A stretch of DNA of 64,000 bases. It comes from Sphingobacterium wenxiniae (lineage in GTDB: Bacteria > Bacteroidota > Bacteroidia > Sphingobacteriales > Sphingobacteriaceae). The notes under the pieces were generated by a model. It was not told where the DNA came from and did not search any database. It worked only from the letters and a program-made list of their open reading frames with translations. The stretch spans positions 33,495 to 97,494 of the forward strand of contig NZ_FOZZ01000014.1 in assembly GCF_900116225.1 (NCBI RefSeq), read 5' to 3'. Each line of letters begins with the position of its first letter. Within the stretch, counting starts at the first letter, position 1. The position numbers and the translations under genes are program-made. Shown here in pieces: positions 27,016 to 36,349 of this stretch.

Positions 27016-28986
27016 ATGAAACAGATAATATGGATACTATGCTTAGTACTGATAGGGGAAGTGCTATGGGCGCAGGAAGGTAAGGTACGTATGGTGGGTA
27101 CACCTAATGGTGTATATGTGGACGTAAAGGATATTACGTTCGCTAAGCAAGGTTATTGGGTATTGAGGAAAATGGAAAGAGAAACGGAATTCAGCCCGGT
27201 ATTGCGGGTATATCCCGCGCAATCCGATATTGATGTGCAGAAACGGGTGAAGGATCATCTTTATTTATTCCCTGAATCTGGCGTCTTTAAGGATAGCTTA
27301 GCCATCTTACTGTGGGAAGCTTGGCAGGATCCGGTGAAGCAACCACAGTTCCTAAGTTTGGACATTCCGCAGATCAGTATTGGGTTTGGTCTGGGCTTTC
27401 TGGATACGACAGCAGTGTTGGGAAAACAGTATACTTACCAAATTCAGACAGAGCAAGACGGTTATGAAGGGCAGTTGCTATATACACTTCCTAAAACGGA
27501 GTTTGCAGCTATGGAAACAGTGGAGATTGACCCGGGAGAAGCTTTTCCTATTTTGCGATTTCGCTCTCACGCAACAGATGCAGCCCCTCTTTTTGAGGTT
27601 TTTCGTAAAGAAAGGGGGACGGATACAGAGTTTAAGCAAGTGTACAGCACAAGAGGGATGAACACAACAGAACAAGGTGATTCTATTATTTATTTTATTC
27701 AGGATACTACAGCTTTACAAACATTGCGCTATGATTATTATATACAAGGTAAAGATTTGTATGGAAATGTCGGAACTTCTTCGGATACGGTCTCTTTACA
27801 GGTGGGCGGAATGCGTAACGTTACCCGTGGATTTAATGTAAGGACTGCTGCGGTTGACAGGGGAATTAAAATTTATTGGGAGCCGCTTGAACAGCGCTAT
27901 GCCTTGCAGAATATCTTGCTCTATCGCAGTGATAACTATGACAGTGATTTTACACTGTTGGCAACATTACCTGTTACGGATACAGTATATGTGGATCAAG
28001 ATGTCAGAGGTGGTAAGAATTACTATTATCAGCTTGTTATGCAAGGTGAATCTACAGTTTCCTTTCCTACGGCACGTGTTTCGGGACTATACACGGGTAT
28101 TGTCAATCTCTTGCCACCGACACAGGTCAGCGTATACATGGAATCGGATTTTCCAACATTGAGCTGGCAACATGTGGATACAACGAATGTCGCGGGTTTT
28201 TATATCTACAGAAGTTTTGATAGTGATGGTGCGCTAAGGCAGATTAGTGATTTTATTCCCATTGAAAAAGATAGTGTCCGATTTACCTATCGTGATACTT
28301 CTGTTACGATCGGAGATGTGCAGGGGTATTATGCTGTAACAGCGGTGTCATACACACAGTCATTGAGTCCGCTTTCAGAAGTAGTCAATCTGTCTATACC
28401 ACCTAATGTGAAAACAAAACTCGAAAGCCCTTATCAATTGCGATATATCTGGCAGGATAAAGAGCAGCTGTCCATTACTTGGATGGATATGGAGCAGAGA
28501 ATTGCCGGGATAGATCGTTATGAGGTTTTTAGAAAGGGGGCTACGGATAGTGTATTTCCAGATGAGCCTATAGCCGTGGTGCAACTGAATGAGTATGTAG
28601 ATACATTGAGTACGGCAGGCAGCTATGAATATGCTGTACGGTTGGTTGTCGGGTCAAACACCTATAGTGCGTTGAGTACCCCGATGCGTGTTGAAAAGAT
28701 ACCCGAGAAGCCCTTAGCTCCGGCTAAACTGCGTTTATATGTGGCTGATGAAGGAGATGGGGTTATTTTGCAATGGGACGGTAGTTACGCGCCAATGGCA
28801 GGATATCATATCTATAGAAGCAGTGGAGAGACACCGCCTGCTTTGCTAACAAAGCTTGAAGGAGAGGCTTTGGAGTATTTTGATAATGAGATTAAAAAAG
28901 GTATTACATACTACTATTATGTAACGACGATCAATATGCAGGGAACGGAAAGTGAACTAAGCGAAGAGGTCGTATTTATCCCATGA
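27016..28986 (+). CDS. Exported protein with multiple FnIII domains
   Basis: 656 residues. Signal peptide 1-19 (ending VLWAQ). An N-terminal segment of about 180 residues without clear homology is followed by about five fibronectin type III modules, recognisable by repeating strands such as GIKIYWEPLEQ, PTLSWQHVDTTNVAGFYIYR, LSITWMDMEQ..DRYEVFRKG, and GVILQWDGSYAPMAGYHIYR. It starts nine bases after the giant protein, so it is the last gene of that operon. FnIII arrays usually mediate binding to proteins or glycans. No enzyme domain is visible. Confidence 0.85.
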   Translation: MKQIIWILCLVLIGEVLWAQEGKVRMVGTPNGVYVDVKDITFAKQGYWVLRKMERETEFSPVLRVYPAQSDIDVQKRVKDHLYLFPESGVFKDSLAILLWEAWQDPVKQPQFLSLDIPQISIGFGLGFLDTTAVLGKQYTYQIQTEQDGYEGQLLYTLPKTEFAAMETVEIDPGEAFPILRFRSHATDAAPLFEVFRKERGTDTEFKQVYSTRGMNTTEQGDSIIYFIQDTTALQTLRYDYYIQGKDLYGNVGTSSDTVSLQVGGMRNVTRGFNVRTAAVDRGIKIYWEPLEQRYALQNILLYRSDNYDSDFTLLATLPVTDTVYVDQDVRGGKNYYYQLVMQGESTVSFPTARVSGLYTGIVNLLPPTQVSVYMESDFPTLSWQHVDTTNVAGFYIYRSFDSDGALRQISDFIPIEKDSVRFTYRDTSVTIGDVQGYYAVTAVSYTQSLSPLSEVVNLSIPPNVKTKLESPYQLRYIWQDKEQLSITWMDMEQRIAGIDRYEVFRKGATDSVFPDEPIAVVQLNEYVDTLSTAGSYEYAVRLVVGSNTYSALSTPMRVEKIPEKPLAPAKLRLYVADEGDGVILQWDGSYAPMAGYHIYRSSGETPPALLTKLEGEALEYFDNEIKKGITYYYYVTTINMQGTESELSEEVVFIP

Positions 28987-29003
28987 TTTTAGAAAATCAT
29001 GGG
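28980..29003. terminator. Hairpin overlapping the stop codon of the FnIII gene
   Basis: CCCATGATTTT-AG-AAAATCATGGG is a perfect 11-bp stem with a two-base loop, overlapping the stop TGA. It separates two convergent genes. It has no T-run on the + side. Confidence 0.6.
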
Positions 29004-29013
29004 ATAAACTAAA

Positions 29014-29556
29014 TTACACGGTCTTTACCGTACTAATCAATTTCTTGATGCTTTTCGCATCTTTCACTTCCATTTTACCAGCGAGGATGAGGCGTAGCTC
29101 CCGGCGTTGAAGCGCCTCGTCGAAAAGTTTCTTTTCTTCGTCCGTTTCCGGGATAAGCTGAGGCACGGGAACAGGTTTATTGTTGCCATCGATGGCAACA
29201 AAAGTATAATAAGCTTCGTTGGATTTCACTTTCGTTCCTTCCGGAAGGTTTTGGGCAAAGATTTCCATGCGCACTTCTACTGAAGTATTAAAAGCTCGGG
29301 TCACTTGTGCCTGTATCGTGACTACTTCACCCAATTTGATGGAGCGTTTGAAAGACACATTATCCACGGAAGCAGTAACCACGACATTCTTACAATGCTT
29401 TTGTGCAGCCATAGCTGAGCATATATCCATCCAGTAGAGTAACCGTCCGCCCATTAAGTTGCCAAATGTATTGGTGTCATTGGGCAGTACGAGTTCATTC
29501 ATTTCCGTGTAGGATTCTCTTGCAAATTTTTGATTTGTTTCTTTCTGTGTATTCAT
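29014..29556 (-). CDS. Acyl-CoA thioesterase (hotdog fold)
   Basis: 180 residues from ATG 29556; a frame four codons longer begins at a TTG and is less likely. Hydrolyses acyl-CoA to free acid and CoA in the cytoplasm. The motif LPNDTNTFGNLMGGRLLYWMD is typical of the YciA/BACH-type hotdog thioesterases, followed by AMAAQKHCKN and the SFKRSIKLGEVV strand. The C-terminal extension (about 40 residues) is helical and charged. Which chain length it prefers cannot be told. Confidence 0.88.
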   Translation of the reverse strand: MNTQKETNQKFARESYTEMNELVLPNDTNTFGNLMGGRLLYWMDICSAMAAQKHCKNVVVTASVDNVSFKRSIKLGEVVTIQAQVTRAFNTSVEVRMEIFAQNLPEGTKVKSNEAYYTFVAIDGNNKPVPVPQLIPETDEEKKLFDEALQRRELRLILAGKMEVKDAKSIKKLISTVKTV

Positions 29557-29624
29557 ACGTTGGGACAAAGTTAGTGAAATTAAATGATGCGTTTTAGTTA
29601 TCTGTTTGTGTTTCGCAGGAGTTC

Positions 29625-29696
29625 GTTAACAAACGTATAATTCATATTAAGTTAACATTTAAACAACGTCTTGTTTATATAGGGTCTTTAGTTTTG
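29625..29696 (+). promoter_or_regulatory. Promoter region of the TonB receptor-phytase pair
   Basis: TAGTTTTG at 29689-29696 fits the -7 consensus, and a TTG at 29671 is a possible -33 box with a short (15-base) spacer. Two copies of GTTAACA (29625-29631 and 29651-29657, 26 bases apart) lie just upstream. A phosphate-starvation regulator site would fit the phytase, but that is only a suggestion. Confidence 0.4.
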
Positions 29697-29718
29697 TCGC
29701 AATTTTAAGAAACAAACT

Positions 29719-32532
29719 ATGAGATTTTTTACAACCTTGTTTTTAACACTTATCGTGATGCTTACCTACGGACAACGGACTGTGTTGACAGGTAAAGTAA
29801 TCGATGAGGCCGACAATTTATCTTTGCCGGGAGCAACGATCCGTATTGTAGAGACCAACCGTTACACGGTATCAACACAAAATGGTAGCTTCGAATTTTT
29901 GGACGTTCCTGAAGGAGCCTATACCTTGTCTGTCGTGTATATGGGATACCAACCTTTGGAAACCAAACTGACTGTAAAAGCAGGGCAGAAAAATGATGTG
30001 CAATTGGCCTTGCAACCATCGAGTAATACCCTTTCTGAAATTGTCGTGATGGGGGATATTCTGAAAGGACAGGCTCGTGCGCTTAACCAACAGAAGAATA
30101 ATGAGAATATTTCCAATGTGATTTCTTCTGATCAAGTAGGTCGTTTCCCTGATGCGAATATCGGGGATGCCTTGAAGCGTGTTCCAGGGATTACCATGCA
30201 GAATGACCAAGGCGAAGCGCGGAATATTATTGTCCGCGGTTTGGCACCGAACCTGAACTCTGTAACCTTAAATGGCGACCGTATTCCGTCTGCGGAAGGC
30301 GATAACCGTAATGTGCAGATGGACCTTATCCCCGCAGATATGATTTCTACGATAGAGGTTAGTAAGACATTGACCCCGGACATGGATGCAGACGCTATCG
30401 GCGGTTCGGTCAACTTGATTACTAGAGCATCGCCCAACGGACAGCGTATTTCAGCTACCGTGGCAGGAGGTTATGGACCTATCCGTGAGAAAGCAAATTA
30501 TACTGCTGGATTGATTTACGGAAACCGTTTTGCCAACAATAAGATGGGCATCGTGTTTAGTGGTTCGTACAATAACAACCGTTTTGGTTCCGACAATGTG
30601 GAAGGCGTATGGAAGCAGGATAAATACAATAATATCTTTATGTCGGATATGGATATCCGTCAGTATGATGTGCAACGTATCCGTAGAAGTACAGCTTTGG
30701 CATTCGATTATAAAATCAACGACAGACATTCCCTTTATGCCAATGCGATGTACAACTGGCGTGATGATTTGGAGAATCGTTACCGTGTTCAATATCGTAA
30801 AATCGGTGCTGAGTATAATGATAACAATGAAATAATCGGTTATTCGGGTGATATTCGTCGCGAAACAAAAGGCGGTATCGACAATAATAAAAACAAAAAT
30901 GCACGTCTTGAGCGTCAAACTGTACAGAATTATGCTATCGGCGGAGAGCATATCCTGAATGCAAAGCTTGACTTGGATTGGTCTGCCAATTACGCTATTG
31001 CCAGTGAAGATAGACCAAATGAGCGTTACATGGGATTTAAATTGGACAGCGGTGAGCTGCCAATGACCCAAGACTTGACAGATGAACGCAAACCATTGGT
31101 TGGTGCGAATGAAAATCCATCTTTGTTTAGCTTGAGACAAATTACCGAGAACCATAACTATACCGAAGAGGAGGAGTTTGGAGCGAAAGTTAATTTCCGT
31201 TTTCCATTGTCTGTTATTGCGGAGCAAAAAGGCCGTTTCCGTACAGGGCTTCGTATGCGTTTGAAAGATAAATCTCGTGATAATATCTTTTATAAATACA
31301 ATCCATCGGAGAAGCTTGGTTCACTTGATAATATTCCGAATGTATATTTTGATGGTAAAGGTTTTCAACCGGGCGAGCAATATGTGGCAGGATACTTCCC
31401 TGACCGTAATTATTTAGGTGGGTTGGATCTAAAGAATTCTTCGTTGTATGAAGAAGAACCAGTACCTGCAGAATATCTGACAGCAAATTACAAAGCTAAA
31501 GAGCAGATTTTTGCTGGTTATGTGCGTTGGGATCAAGATTTCAATGAAAAACTGTCGATGATTGTAGGTGCGCGTGTGGAACATACGAAAATAGACTATA
31601 CGGGTAACGCAGTAGTGGATGAAGAAGATTTAGTAGGTACAATTAGAAATAAGAACGACTACACGAACGTGTTGCCAAGCCTTTCATTCAAATACAATGC
31701 GAATGAATCTTTAATCTTACGCACGGCCTTCACAACAGCATTAGCACGTCCGAACTATTATTCCCTAGCCCCGTATGTCAATGTTATCTCGGAAGATAGC
31801 GAGATCTTGGCGGGTAATCCAAACCTGAAAGCGACTTATGCGTACAACTTTGACTTCATGGCAGAGCAGTATTTTCGTTCTGTGGGAATTATTTCCGGAG
31901 GTGTGTTCTATAAGAATTTGAAAAACTTCATCTATACGTATCGGAATAGCCAATACACAACAGATATGTTCGCACAGGATTTCCCAACGACGCCTAACCC
32001 AATCCCAACTGGAGAGAACTGGCGTTTATTCCAGGAACGTAACGGAGATAATGTTGATGTGTACGGTTTTGAGGTCGCTTTCCAACGACAGCTGGATTTC
32101 CTTCCTGGACCATTCCTAAGAGGTTTTGGTATCTATGTGAACTATACGAATACCAACTCTAAAGCGCGTGGTATCACCAATGAAGAGGGAGAAGTGCGTG
32201 AAGGTGTGAAGTTGCCGGGTACAGCACCACACATGTTCAATGGCTCTTTATCTTGGGAGAATAGTAGATTCTCTTCCCGTATCTCCTTGAACTATTCTTC
32301 GGCTTATATAGATGTACTAGGTGGAAATGCTTTTGAAGACATCTATTATGGCAAGCAGTTGTTTCTGGATGCAAATGCTTCATACAAAATCACACCTAAA
32401 TTGCGTGTTTTCGCAGAAGCAAATAATTTGACGAACCAACCGCTTCGTTATTACCAAGGTGTTGCGTCACGTACGGCGCAAATGGAGTATTATCAGGCAA
32501 GATTTAATTTAGGTTTGAAATTTGATTTGTAA
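29719..32532 (+). CDS. TonB-dependent receptor, probably for phytate or its breakdown products
   Basis: 937 residues. Signal peptide 1-19 (ending LTYGQ), a carboxypeptidase-regulatory-like domain (about 20-100, LTGKVIDEADNLSLPGATI), plug domain (about 115-235, with DQVGRFPDANIGDALKRVPG and IIVRGLAPNLNSVTLNGDR), then a 22-strand barrel ending FNLGLKFDL. The plug resembles the Caulobacter-type TonB receptor group (TIGR01782-like). A beta-propeller phytase gene follows downstream on the same strand, so a role in phytate-derived substrate uptake is likely by context but unproven. Confidence 0.92.
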   Translation: MRFFTTLFLTLIVMLTYGQRTVLTGKVIDEADNLSLPGATIRIVETNRYTVSTQNGSFEFLDVPEGAYTLSVVYMGYQPLETKLTVKAGQKNDVQLALQPSSNTLSEIVVMGDILKGQARALNQQKNNENISNVISSDQVGRFPDANIGDALKRVPGITMQNDQGEARNIIVRGLAPNLNSVTLNGDRIPSAEGDNRNVQMDLIPADMISTIEVSKTLTPDMDADAIGGSVNLITRASPNGQRISATVAGGYGPIREKANYTAGLIYGNRFANNKMGIVFSGSYNNNRFGSDNVEGVWKQDKYNNIFMSDMDIRQYDVQRIRRSTALAFDYKINDRHSLYANAMYNWRDDLENRYRVQYRKIGAEYNDNNEIIGYSGDIRRETKGGIDNNKNKNARLERQTVQNYAIGGEHILNAKLDLDWSANYAIASEDRPNERYMGFKLDSGELPMTQDLTDERKPLVGANENPSLFSLRQITENHNYTEEEEFGAKVNFRFPLSVIAEQKGRFRTGLRMRLKDKSRDNIFYKYNPSEKLGSLDNIPNVYFDGKGFQPGEQYVAGYFPDRNYLGGLDLKNSSLYEEEPVPAEYLTANYKAKEQIFAGYVRWDQDFNEKLSMIVGARVEHTKIDYTGNAVVDEEDLVGTIRNKNDYTNVLPSLSFKYNANESLILRTAFTTALARPNYYSLAPYVNVISEDSEILAGNPNLKATYAYNFDFMAEQYFRSVGIISGGVFYKNLKNFIYTYRNSQYTTDMFAQDFPTTPNPIPTGENWRLFQERNGDNVDVYGFEVAFQRQLDFLPGPFLRGFGIYVNYTNTNSKARGITNEEGEVREGVKLPGTAPHMFNGSLSWENSRFSSRISLNYSSAYIDVLGGNAFEDIYYGKQLFLDANASYKITPKLRVFAEANNLTNQPLRYYQGVASRTAQMEYYQARFNLGLKFDL

Positions 32533-32540
32533 CAATCTGT

Positions 32541-32583
32541 GAAGGAAGTTATGGAAATCTTTTTCGCTTCCATAACTTCCTTC
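32541..32583 (+). terminator. Strong hairpin between receptor and phytase genes
   Basis: GAAGGAAGTTATGGAA (32541-32556) and its exact complement (32568-32583) form a 16-bp stem with an 11-base loop. No T-run follows, so it may partially attenuate read-through into the phytase gene or protect the upstream mRNA end. Confidence 0.6.
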
Positions 32584-32623
32584 AATATCATAATCTGATT
32601 ACTTAATTAAAAACAAAAACACA

Positions 32624-33703
32624 ATGAAAAAAACAATAAATATTCTTTCGATTTTTGGAGCTTTAGCTTTCTTAGCTTCCTGCTCATCGGGATTCGCACC
32701 AGTGGCTTCCGATGCGGTAGTGCCAACTGTAGTAACTGAAGCTACAGAATTTGATACGGATGATCCCGCAATATGGATACACCCCACTGACCCGACTAAA
32801 AGCCTGATTGTCGGCACGGATAAAGAAGTTGGTGGCGGATTGTATGTTTATGATTTGCAAGGCAAGATTGTCAATAAAGTCACCGGTATGGAGCGTCCAA
32901 ATAATGTAGATATTGCCTATGGACTAGAGATCAACGGAGAAAAAGTAGATATCGCGGTGACTACCGAAAGAAAGTCGCATAAAATCCGAATATTCTCTTT
33001 GCCAGACTTAAAATCAATAGACAATGGTGGAATTTCGGTATTTGATGGTGAAGAGGGAGAAGGAATGCGTGATGGGATGGGGCTTGCTTTATATACAAAA
33101 AAAGATTCTTTGGGAACTTCTTCAATCTATGCGATTGTAGGACGAAAAACGGGTCCATCAGGAACATATTTGTGGCAATATAAATTGAGCGGCACAGCCG
33201 ACGGAGCTGTTACGGGTGAAGTTGTCCGTAAGTTTGGTACATACAGTGGTAAAAAGGAAATTGAGGCCATTGCGGTAGATAATGAATTGGGTTATGTGTA
33301 TTACTCTGATGAGCAGGCTGGCGTACGGAAGTATTACGCTGATCCAGTGCTAAACGACAATACGGAATTGGCTTTCTTCGCACAACAGGATGCTAAATCA
33401 GATCATGAAGGTATTGCGATCTATAAAACCGGAGATTCTACAGGGTATATCTTGCTTTCCAACCAGCAAAATAATTCCTTTTTAGTATATGCACGTGATG
33501 GGGGCAATGGAAATCCACATGCACATGAGAAATTGGCAGATGTGCCTGTATCGGCTATAGAATGTGATGGAGCAGATGCAATCAATCTTAATTTGGGAGG
33601 TCAATTCCCTAACGGAATGTTAGTTGCTATGAGCAACGGCAAGGTGTTTCATTATTACGACTGGAACTTGATTCAGGAGCGGATAGATGCACAGAAAAAA
33701 TAA
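32624..33703 (+). CDS. 3-phytase, beta-propeller type, lipoprotein
   Basis: 359 residues. The lipoprotein signal ends FLASC (Cys20), so the enzyme is membrane-anchored and faces the periplasm or surface. Beta-propeller phytase hallmarks are DDPAIWIHPTDP near residue 46, GLYVYDLQGK, KVDIAVTTER, GRKTGPSGTYLWQY and HEGIAIYKT. Acidic residues in these blades bind Ca2+ and the enzyme releases phosphate from myo-inositol hexakisphosphate. It forms a functional pair with the TonB receptor upstream. No defect is visible. Confidence 0.93.
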   Translation: MKKTINILSIFGALAFLASCSSGFAPVASDAVVPTVVTEATEFDTDDPAIWIHPTDPTKSLIVGTDKEVGGGLYVYDLQGKIVNKVTGMERPNNVDIAYGLEINGEKVDIAVTTERKSHKIRIFSLPDLKSIDNGGISVFDGEEGEGMRDGMGLALYTKKDSLGTSSIYAIVGRKTGPSGTYLWQYKLSGTADGAVTGEVVRKFGTYSGKKEIEAIAVDNELGYVYYSDEQAGVRKYYADPVLNDNTELAFFAQQDAKSDHEGIAIYKTGDSTGYILLSNQQNNSFLVYARDGGNGNPHAHEKLADVPVSAIECDGADAINLNLGGQFPNGMLVAMSNGKVFHYYDWNLIQERIDAQKK

Positions 33704-33715
33704 CTGATAGAAGGG

Positions 33716-33760
33716 AAAAGGATGTCATGCTGAGCTTTGTCGAAGTATGACATCCTTTTT
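33716..33760. terminator. Terminator hairpin between convergent phytase and SDR genes
   Basis: AAAAGGATGTCAT..ATGACATCCTTTT forms a 13-bp stem around an 18-base loop (TGCTGAGCTTTGTCGAAG is internal), with A-run and T-run flanks, so it can act in both directions. The loop sequence resembles a recurrent intergenic motif of Bacteroidota. Confidence 0.75.
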
Positions 33761-33762
33761 CT

Positions 33763-34686
33763 TTATCGATTATAAAATCCAAATTGCTCCTCTATCTTTT
33801 GTAAAGACTCCTTAAACGGCGTAGGGGAGAAACCTAACTCCTTTTTAGCTCTACCCAGTACAAAACCTGTTGTCTGGGGTCGGTTTTTATCTTGACCGAT
33901 TTCCTTAGCTGTAATAGGTGAGATCAGTGAACGATCAAGATTCCAGAAGTCTGCGACATGTTGTACAGCTTCTAAAACGGTCATCATCTCCTCTCCAGAG
34001 ATATGGTAAATTCCTTTAGCTTCATTTTTCATGGCTTGAATAGTCGCTATAGCCAAGTCATCTACAAAAGTAGGCATACGCCATTGGTCAGCAACTACTT
34101 TTATAGGTTGTTTTTGTTCTAATTGTCCCTTTGCCCAAAGCACAAGATTGGAACGGTTGACATCGCCATTTATACCATACACCAAGATGGTACGAAGAAT
34201 AGCGTTTCGGCAGCCAATAGCTTCTAAACATTGTTCCGAATCCAATTTGCTCTGTCCATACGCATTGCAAGGATTTGGCTTATCTGTTTCCTGATATGGG
34301 CCTTCTGTCCCATCAAATACGAAATCAGTAGAGAGGTGAACAAGGTGTTTGTCAAATTCCCTACAATAATTACCCAAAACGCTAACCGTATCGATATTGA
34401 CCTTTTGACATTGTTCAGGATTGCTTTCACAAGCTTCCACGCTGCTGATAGCTGCGGTATGGATTATTCTATCAGGGCGAATCTTCTCCAACATATTTTT
34501 GAAAGCTTTGTTGTCTTCAAAATCGCAAGGGATATAGGTATAGCCTTCTCGAATGAAATTGCGATTCTCCCGTTTTGAAGTGGCGACTACATGAATATTG
34601 GGATCTTTTACCAATTGCTCAATAAGTTTTTGCCCAAGAAAACCGTTGGCTCCGGTGATAAGAACAGTGGATTTTAGTTCGTCCAT
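33763..34686 (-). CDS. SDR-family reductase, RmlD-like (dTDP-4-dehydrorhamnose reductase family)
   Basis: 307 residues. NAD(P)-binding Rossmann motif TGANGFLG at the N terminus, DxxF (PCDFED), HTAAISS, the active-site region TDFVFDG, and the catalytic YGQSK (YxxxK). Members reduce dTDP-4-keto-rhamnose or act as related epimerase/dehydratases on nucleotide sugars; the neighbours give no sugar-biosynthesis context, so the substrate stays open. It overlaps the M28 peptidase gene by 13 bases, a sign of coupled translation. Confidence 0.85.
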   Translation of the reverse strand: MDELKSTVLITGANGFLGQKLIEQLVKDPNIHVVATSKRENRNFIREGYTYIPCDFEDNKAFKNMLEKIRPDRIIHTAAISSVEACESNPEQCQKVNIDTVSVLGNYCREFDKHLVHLSTDFVFDGTEGPYQETDKPNPCNAYGQSKLDSEQCLEAIGCRNAILRTILVYGINGDVNRSNLVLWAKGQLEQKQPIKVVADQWRMPTFVDDLAIATIQAMKNEAKGIYHISGEEMMTVLEAVQHVADFWNLDRSLISPITAKEIGQDKNRPQTTGFVLGRAKKELGFSPTPFKESLQKIEEQFGFYNR

Positions 34687-35627
34687 TGAAAATCCATTTT
34701 ATCTTGTTTCATGGAATTATTGAGGACATCAATTTCCAATTGTAGAATTGATTGCATGGCCTTATAGTCTATCTTCTCCGGATCATCGCCAGTTTTGTGA
34801 TAATCATCGTGTCCACCGGTATGGAAAAACAAGACAGGAATATCTTTTTTGTAAAAGGATGTTTGATCGGAGCCCCCATTGCCATCTTTGCTTAGGTTGA
34901 ATTTAATGTCGCTGGTAATATCCTTGAAGATTGCAGGGAACTTGGAGCTTGTACCGTAGCCAATAACCGCAAGACCATTATCGGGATTATAGCGTCCTAT
35001 CATATCCATATTGAGCATCCAATGGATGTTTTCCAAAGGAATGGTGGGATTTTCTGTCCAATATTTTGAACCCAGTAGACCAAGTTCTTCCGCCCCGAAA
35101 GCGATAAATAAGAAGTTAAAGGGTTCTTTCTCTTCGTTAGTCGCATAGTGACGTGCCAATTCCAAAAGACCGGCAACGCCCGAAGCATTATCGTCTGCTC
35201 CATTGTGTATTTCTCCGATGTGCAGGGTATCTCTTGAGCCACCGAAAGTGCCGTGTCCCAAATGATCGTAATGTGCTCCAACGACGATAGTTTGTGGAGC
35301 GCCATTATCTAAATAACCAATGATGTTATCCGCGGGACGAAGACTGTCCGGTACGACTACCCGACGAACCTTAGCTGTAAAGGACTGCCGATATCCCTTT
35401 TCCCCTTTGGGCGCTAAGCCATATTTTTTGAAATGTTTCTCGATATATTTTGCGGCTTTCTTCACTTCCTTAGAGCCAGTCGCACGACCTTTCATCTTAT
35501 CATCAGCCAGATAATAGATATGCTTTTTAAGATTATCCTGGTTGATTTGAGCCCATGCTGACCGGATAGGTGCAAGGAAAAGCAGCGATAACGCAATGCA
35601 AAAATAGAATGTGCTTTTAGTCTTCAT
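34674..35627 (-). CDS. M28 family zinc aminopeptidase
   Basis: 317 residues with a signal peptide (ending RSAWAQ), therefore periplasmic or exported. The di-zinc ligands are in order: HYDHLGHG, GADDNASG, AFGAEELG, LNMDMIGR and FFHTGGHDDYH. N-terminal region QINQDNLKKHIYYLADDKMKGRATGS is typical of M28 peptidases with a plain catalytic domain. It releases N-terminal amino acids from peptides. The lspA gene lies 16 bases upstream. Confidence 0.93.
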   Translation of the reverse strand: MKTKSTFYFCIALSLLFLAPIRSAWAQINQDNLKKHIYYLADDKMKGRATGSKEVKKAAKYIEKHFKKYGLAPKGEKGYRQSFTAKVRRVVVPDSLRPADNIIGYLDNGAPQTIVVGAHYDHLGHGTFGGSRDTLHIGEIHNGADDNASGVAGLLELARHYATNEEKEPFNFLFIAFGAEELGLLGSKYWTENPTIPLENIHWMLNMDMIGRYNPDNGLAVIGYGTSSKFPAIFKDITSDIKFNLSKDGNGGSDQTSFYKKDIPVLFFHTGGHDDYHKTGDDPEKIDYKAMQSILQLEIDVLNNSMKQDKMDFQWTN

Positions 35628-35643
35628 AGTCCAAATATTTTCT

Positions 35644-36294
35644 TTAATCTTCTAACATCTCACTATGTCTACTTTCTTTTTCTGCTTTCTCTTCTTTAAA
35701 ATAACGCTTTTGGAAGATGAGAATTAGAAACACGCCTATAGAAATTGCGGAATCAGCTATGTTAAAGACTGGACGGAAGAATAGAAAATGTTCACCGCCC
35801 CAGATGGGAAACCAGTCTGGAAAATTTCCTTCTATTAAAGGAAAGTATAGCATGTCTACAACTTTCCCGTGGAACAAGGAGGAGTAACCACCCCCATCAG
35901 GGAAAAGCACAGCCTTTTGGTAAAACGTGCTTTCACTAAATAGTATACCGTAAAATGTAGAGTCTATAATATTTCCCAGTGCTCCTGCAAAAATTAAAGC
36001 CACATTCAGGACAAACCCTCTATGGTATTTATTTTTGACCATATAATGTAGGCCATAACCAATTCCGGCAACAGCGATAATACGAAATAAAGTCAAAAAC
36101 AATTTTCCGAATTCACCACCGAATTCCATCCCATAGGCCATACCGTTATTTTCGATAAAGTGAATCAGGAATTTATTGCCAAGAACCTTGAAGTCTTGAC
36201 CAATTGTCATGTTCAATTTGACCCAAAATTTGGATAGCTGGTCTATCAGTAAGACAAGTACAATAAGAGTAAGCGGTCGTGTATAGCCTTTCAT
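35644..36294 (-). CDS. lspA: Lipoprotein signal peptidase II
   Basis: 216 residues, longer than the E. coli enzyme (about 165) because of an inserted loop between the third and fourth membrane helices, common in Bacteroidota. Four hydrophobic helices. The catalytic Asp pair is in GNIIDS and FNIADSAIS. It cleaves the signal peptide of diacylglyceryl-modified prolipoproteins at the inner membrane; the lipoprotein phytase and collagen-like protein of this window are expected substrates. A terminator hairpin precedes it at 36307-36339. Confidence 0.95.
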   Translation of the reverse strand: MKGYTRPLTLIVLVLLIDQLSKFWVKLNMTIGQDFKVLGNKFLIHFIENNGMAYGMEFGGEFGKLFLTLFRIIAVAGIGYGLHYMVKNKYHRGFVLNVALIFAGALGNIIDSTFYGILFSESTFYQKAVLFPDGGGYSSLFHGKVVDMLYFPLIEGNFPDWFPIWGGEHFLFFRPVFNIADSAISIGVFLILIFQKRYFKEEKAEKESRHSEMLED

Positions 36295-36306
36295 ATTTTA
36301 CTAAAA

Positions 36307-36339
36307 AAAATGGCCTTTGTTTATTGCAAAGGCCATTTT
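36307..36339. terminator. Terminator hairpin between lspA and the TraR/DksA gene
   Basis: AAAATGGCCTTTG..CAAAGGCCATTTT forms a 13-bp stem with a seven-base loop and A/T flanks. On the minus strand it would end transcripts coming from ileS and the TraR/DksA-like gene, so lspA may have its own promoter or be expressed by read-through. Confidence 0.75.
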
Positions 36340-36349
36340 GTATTAATGA

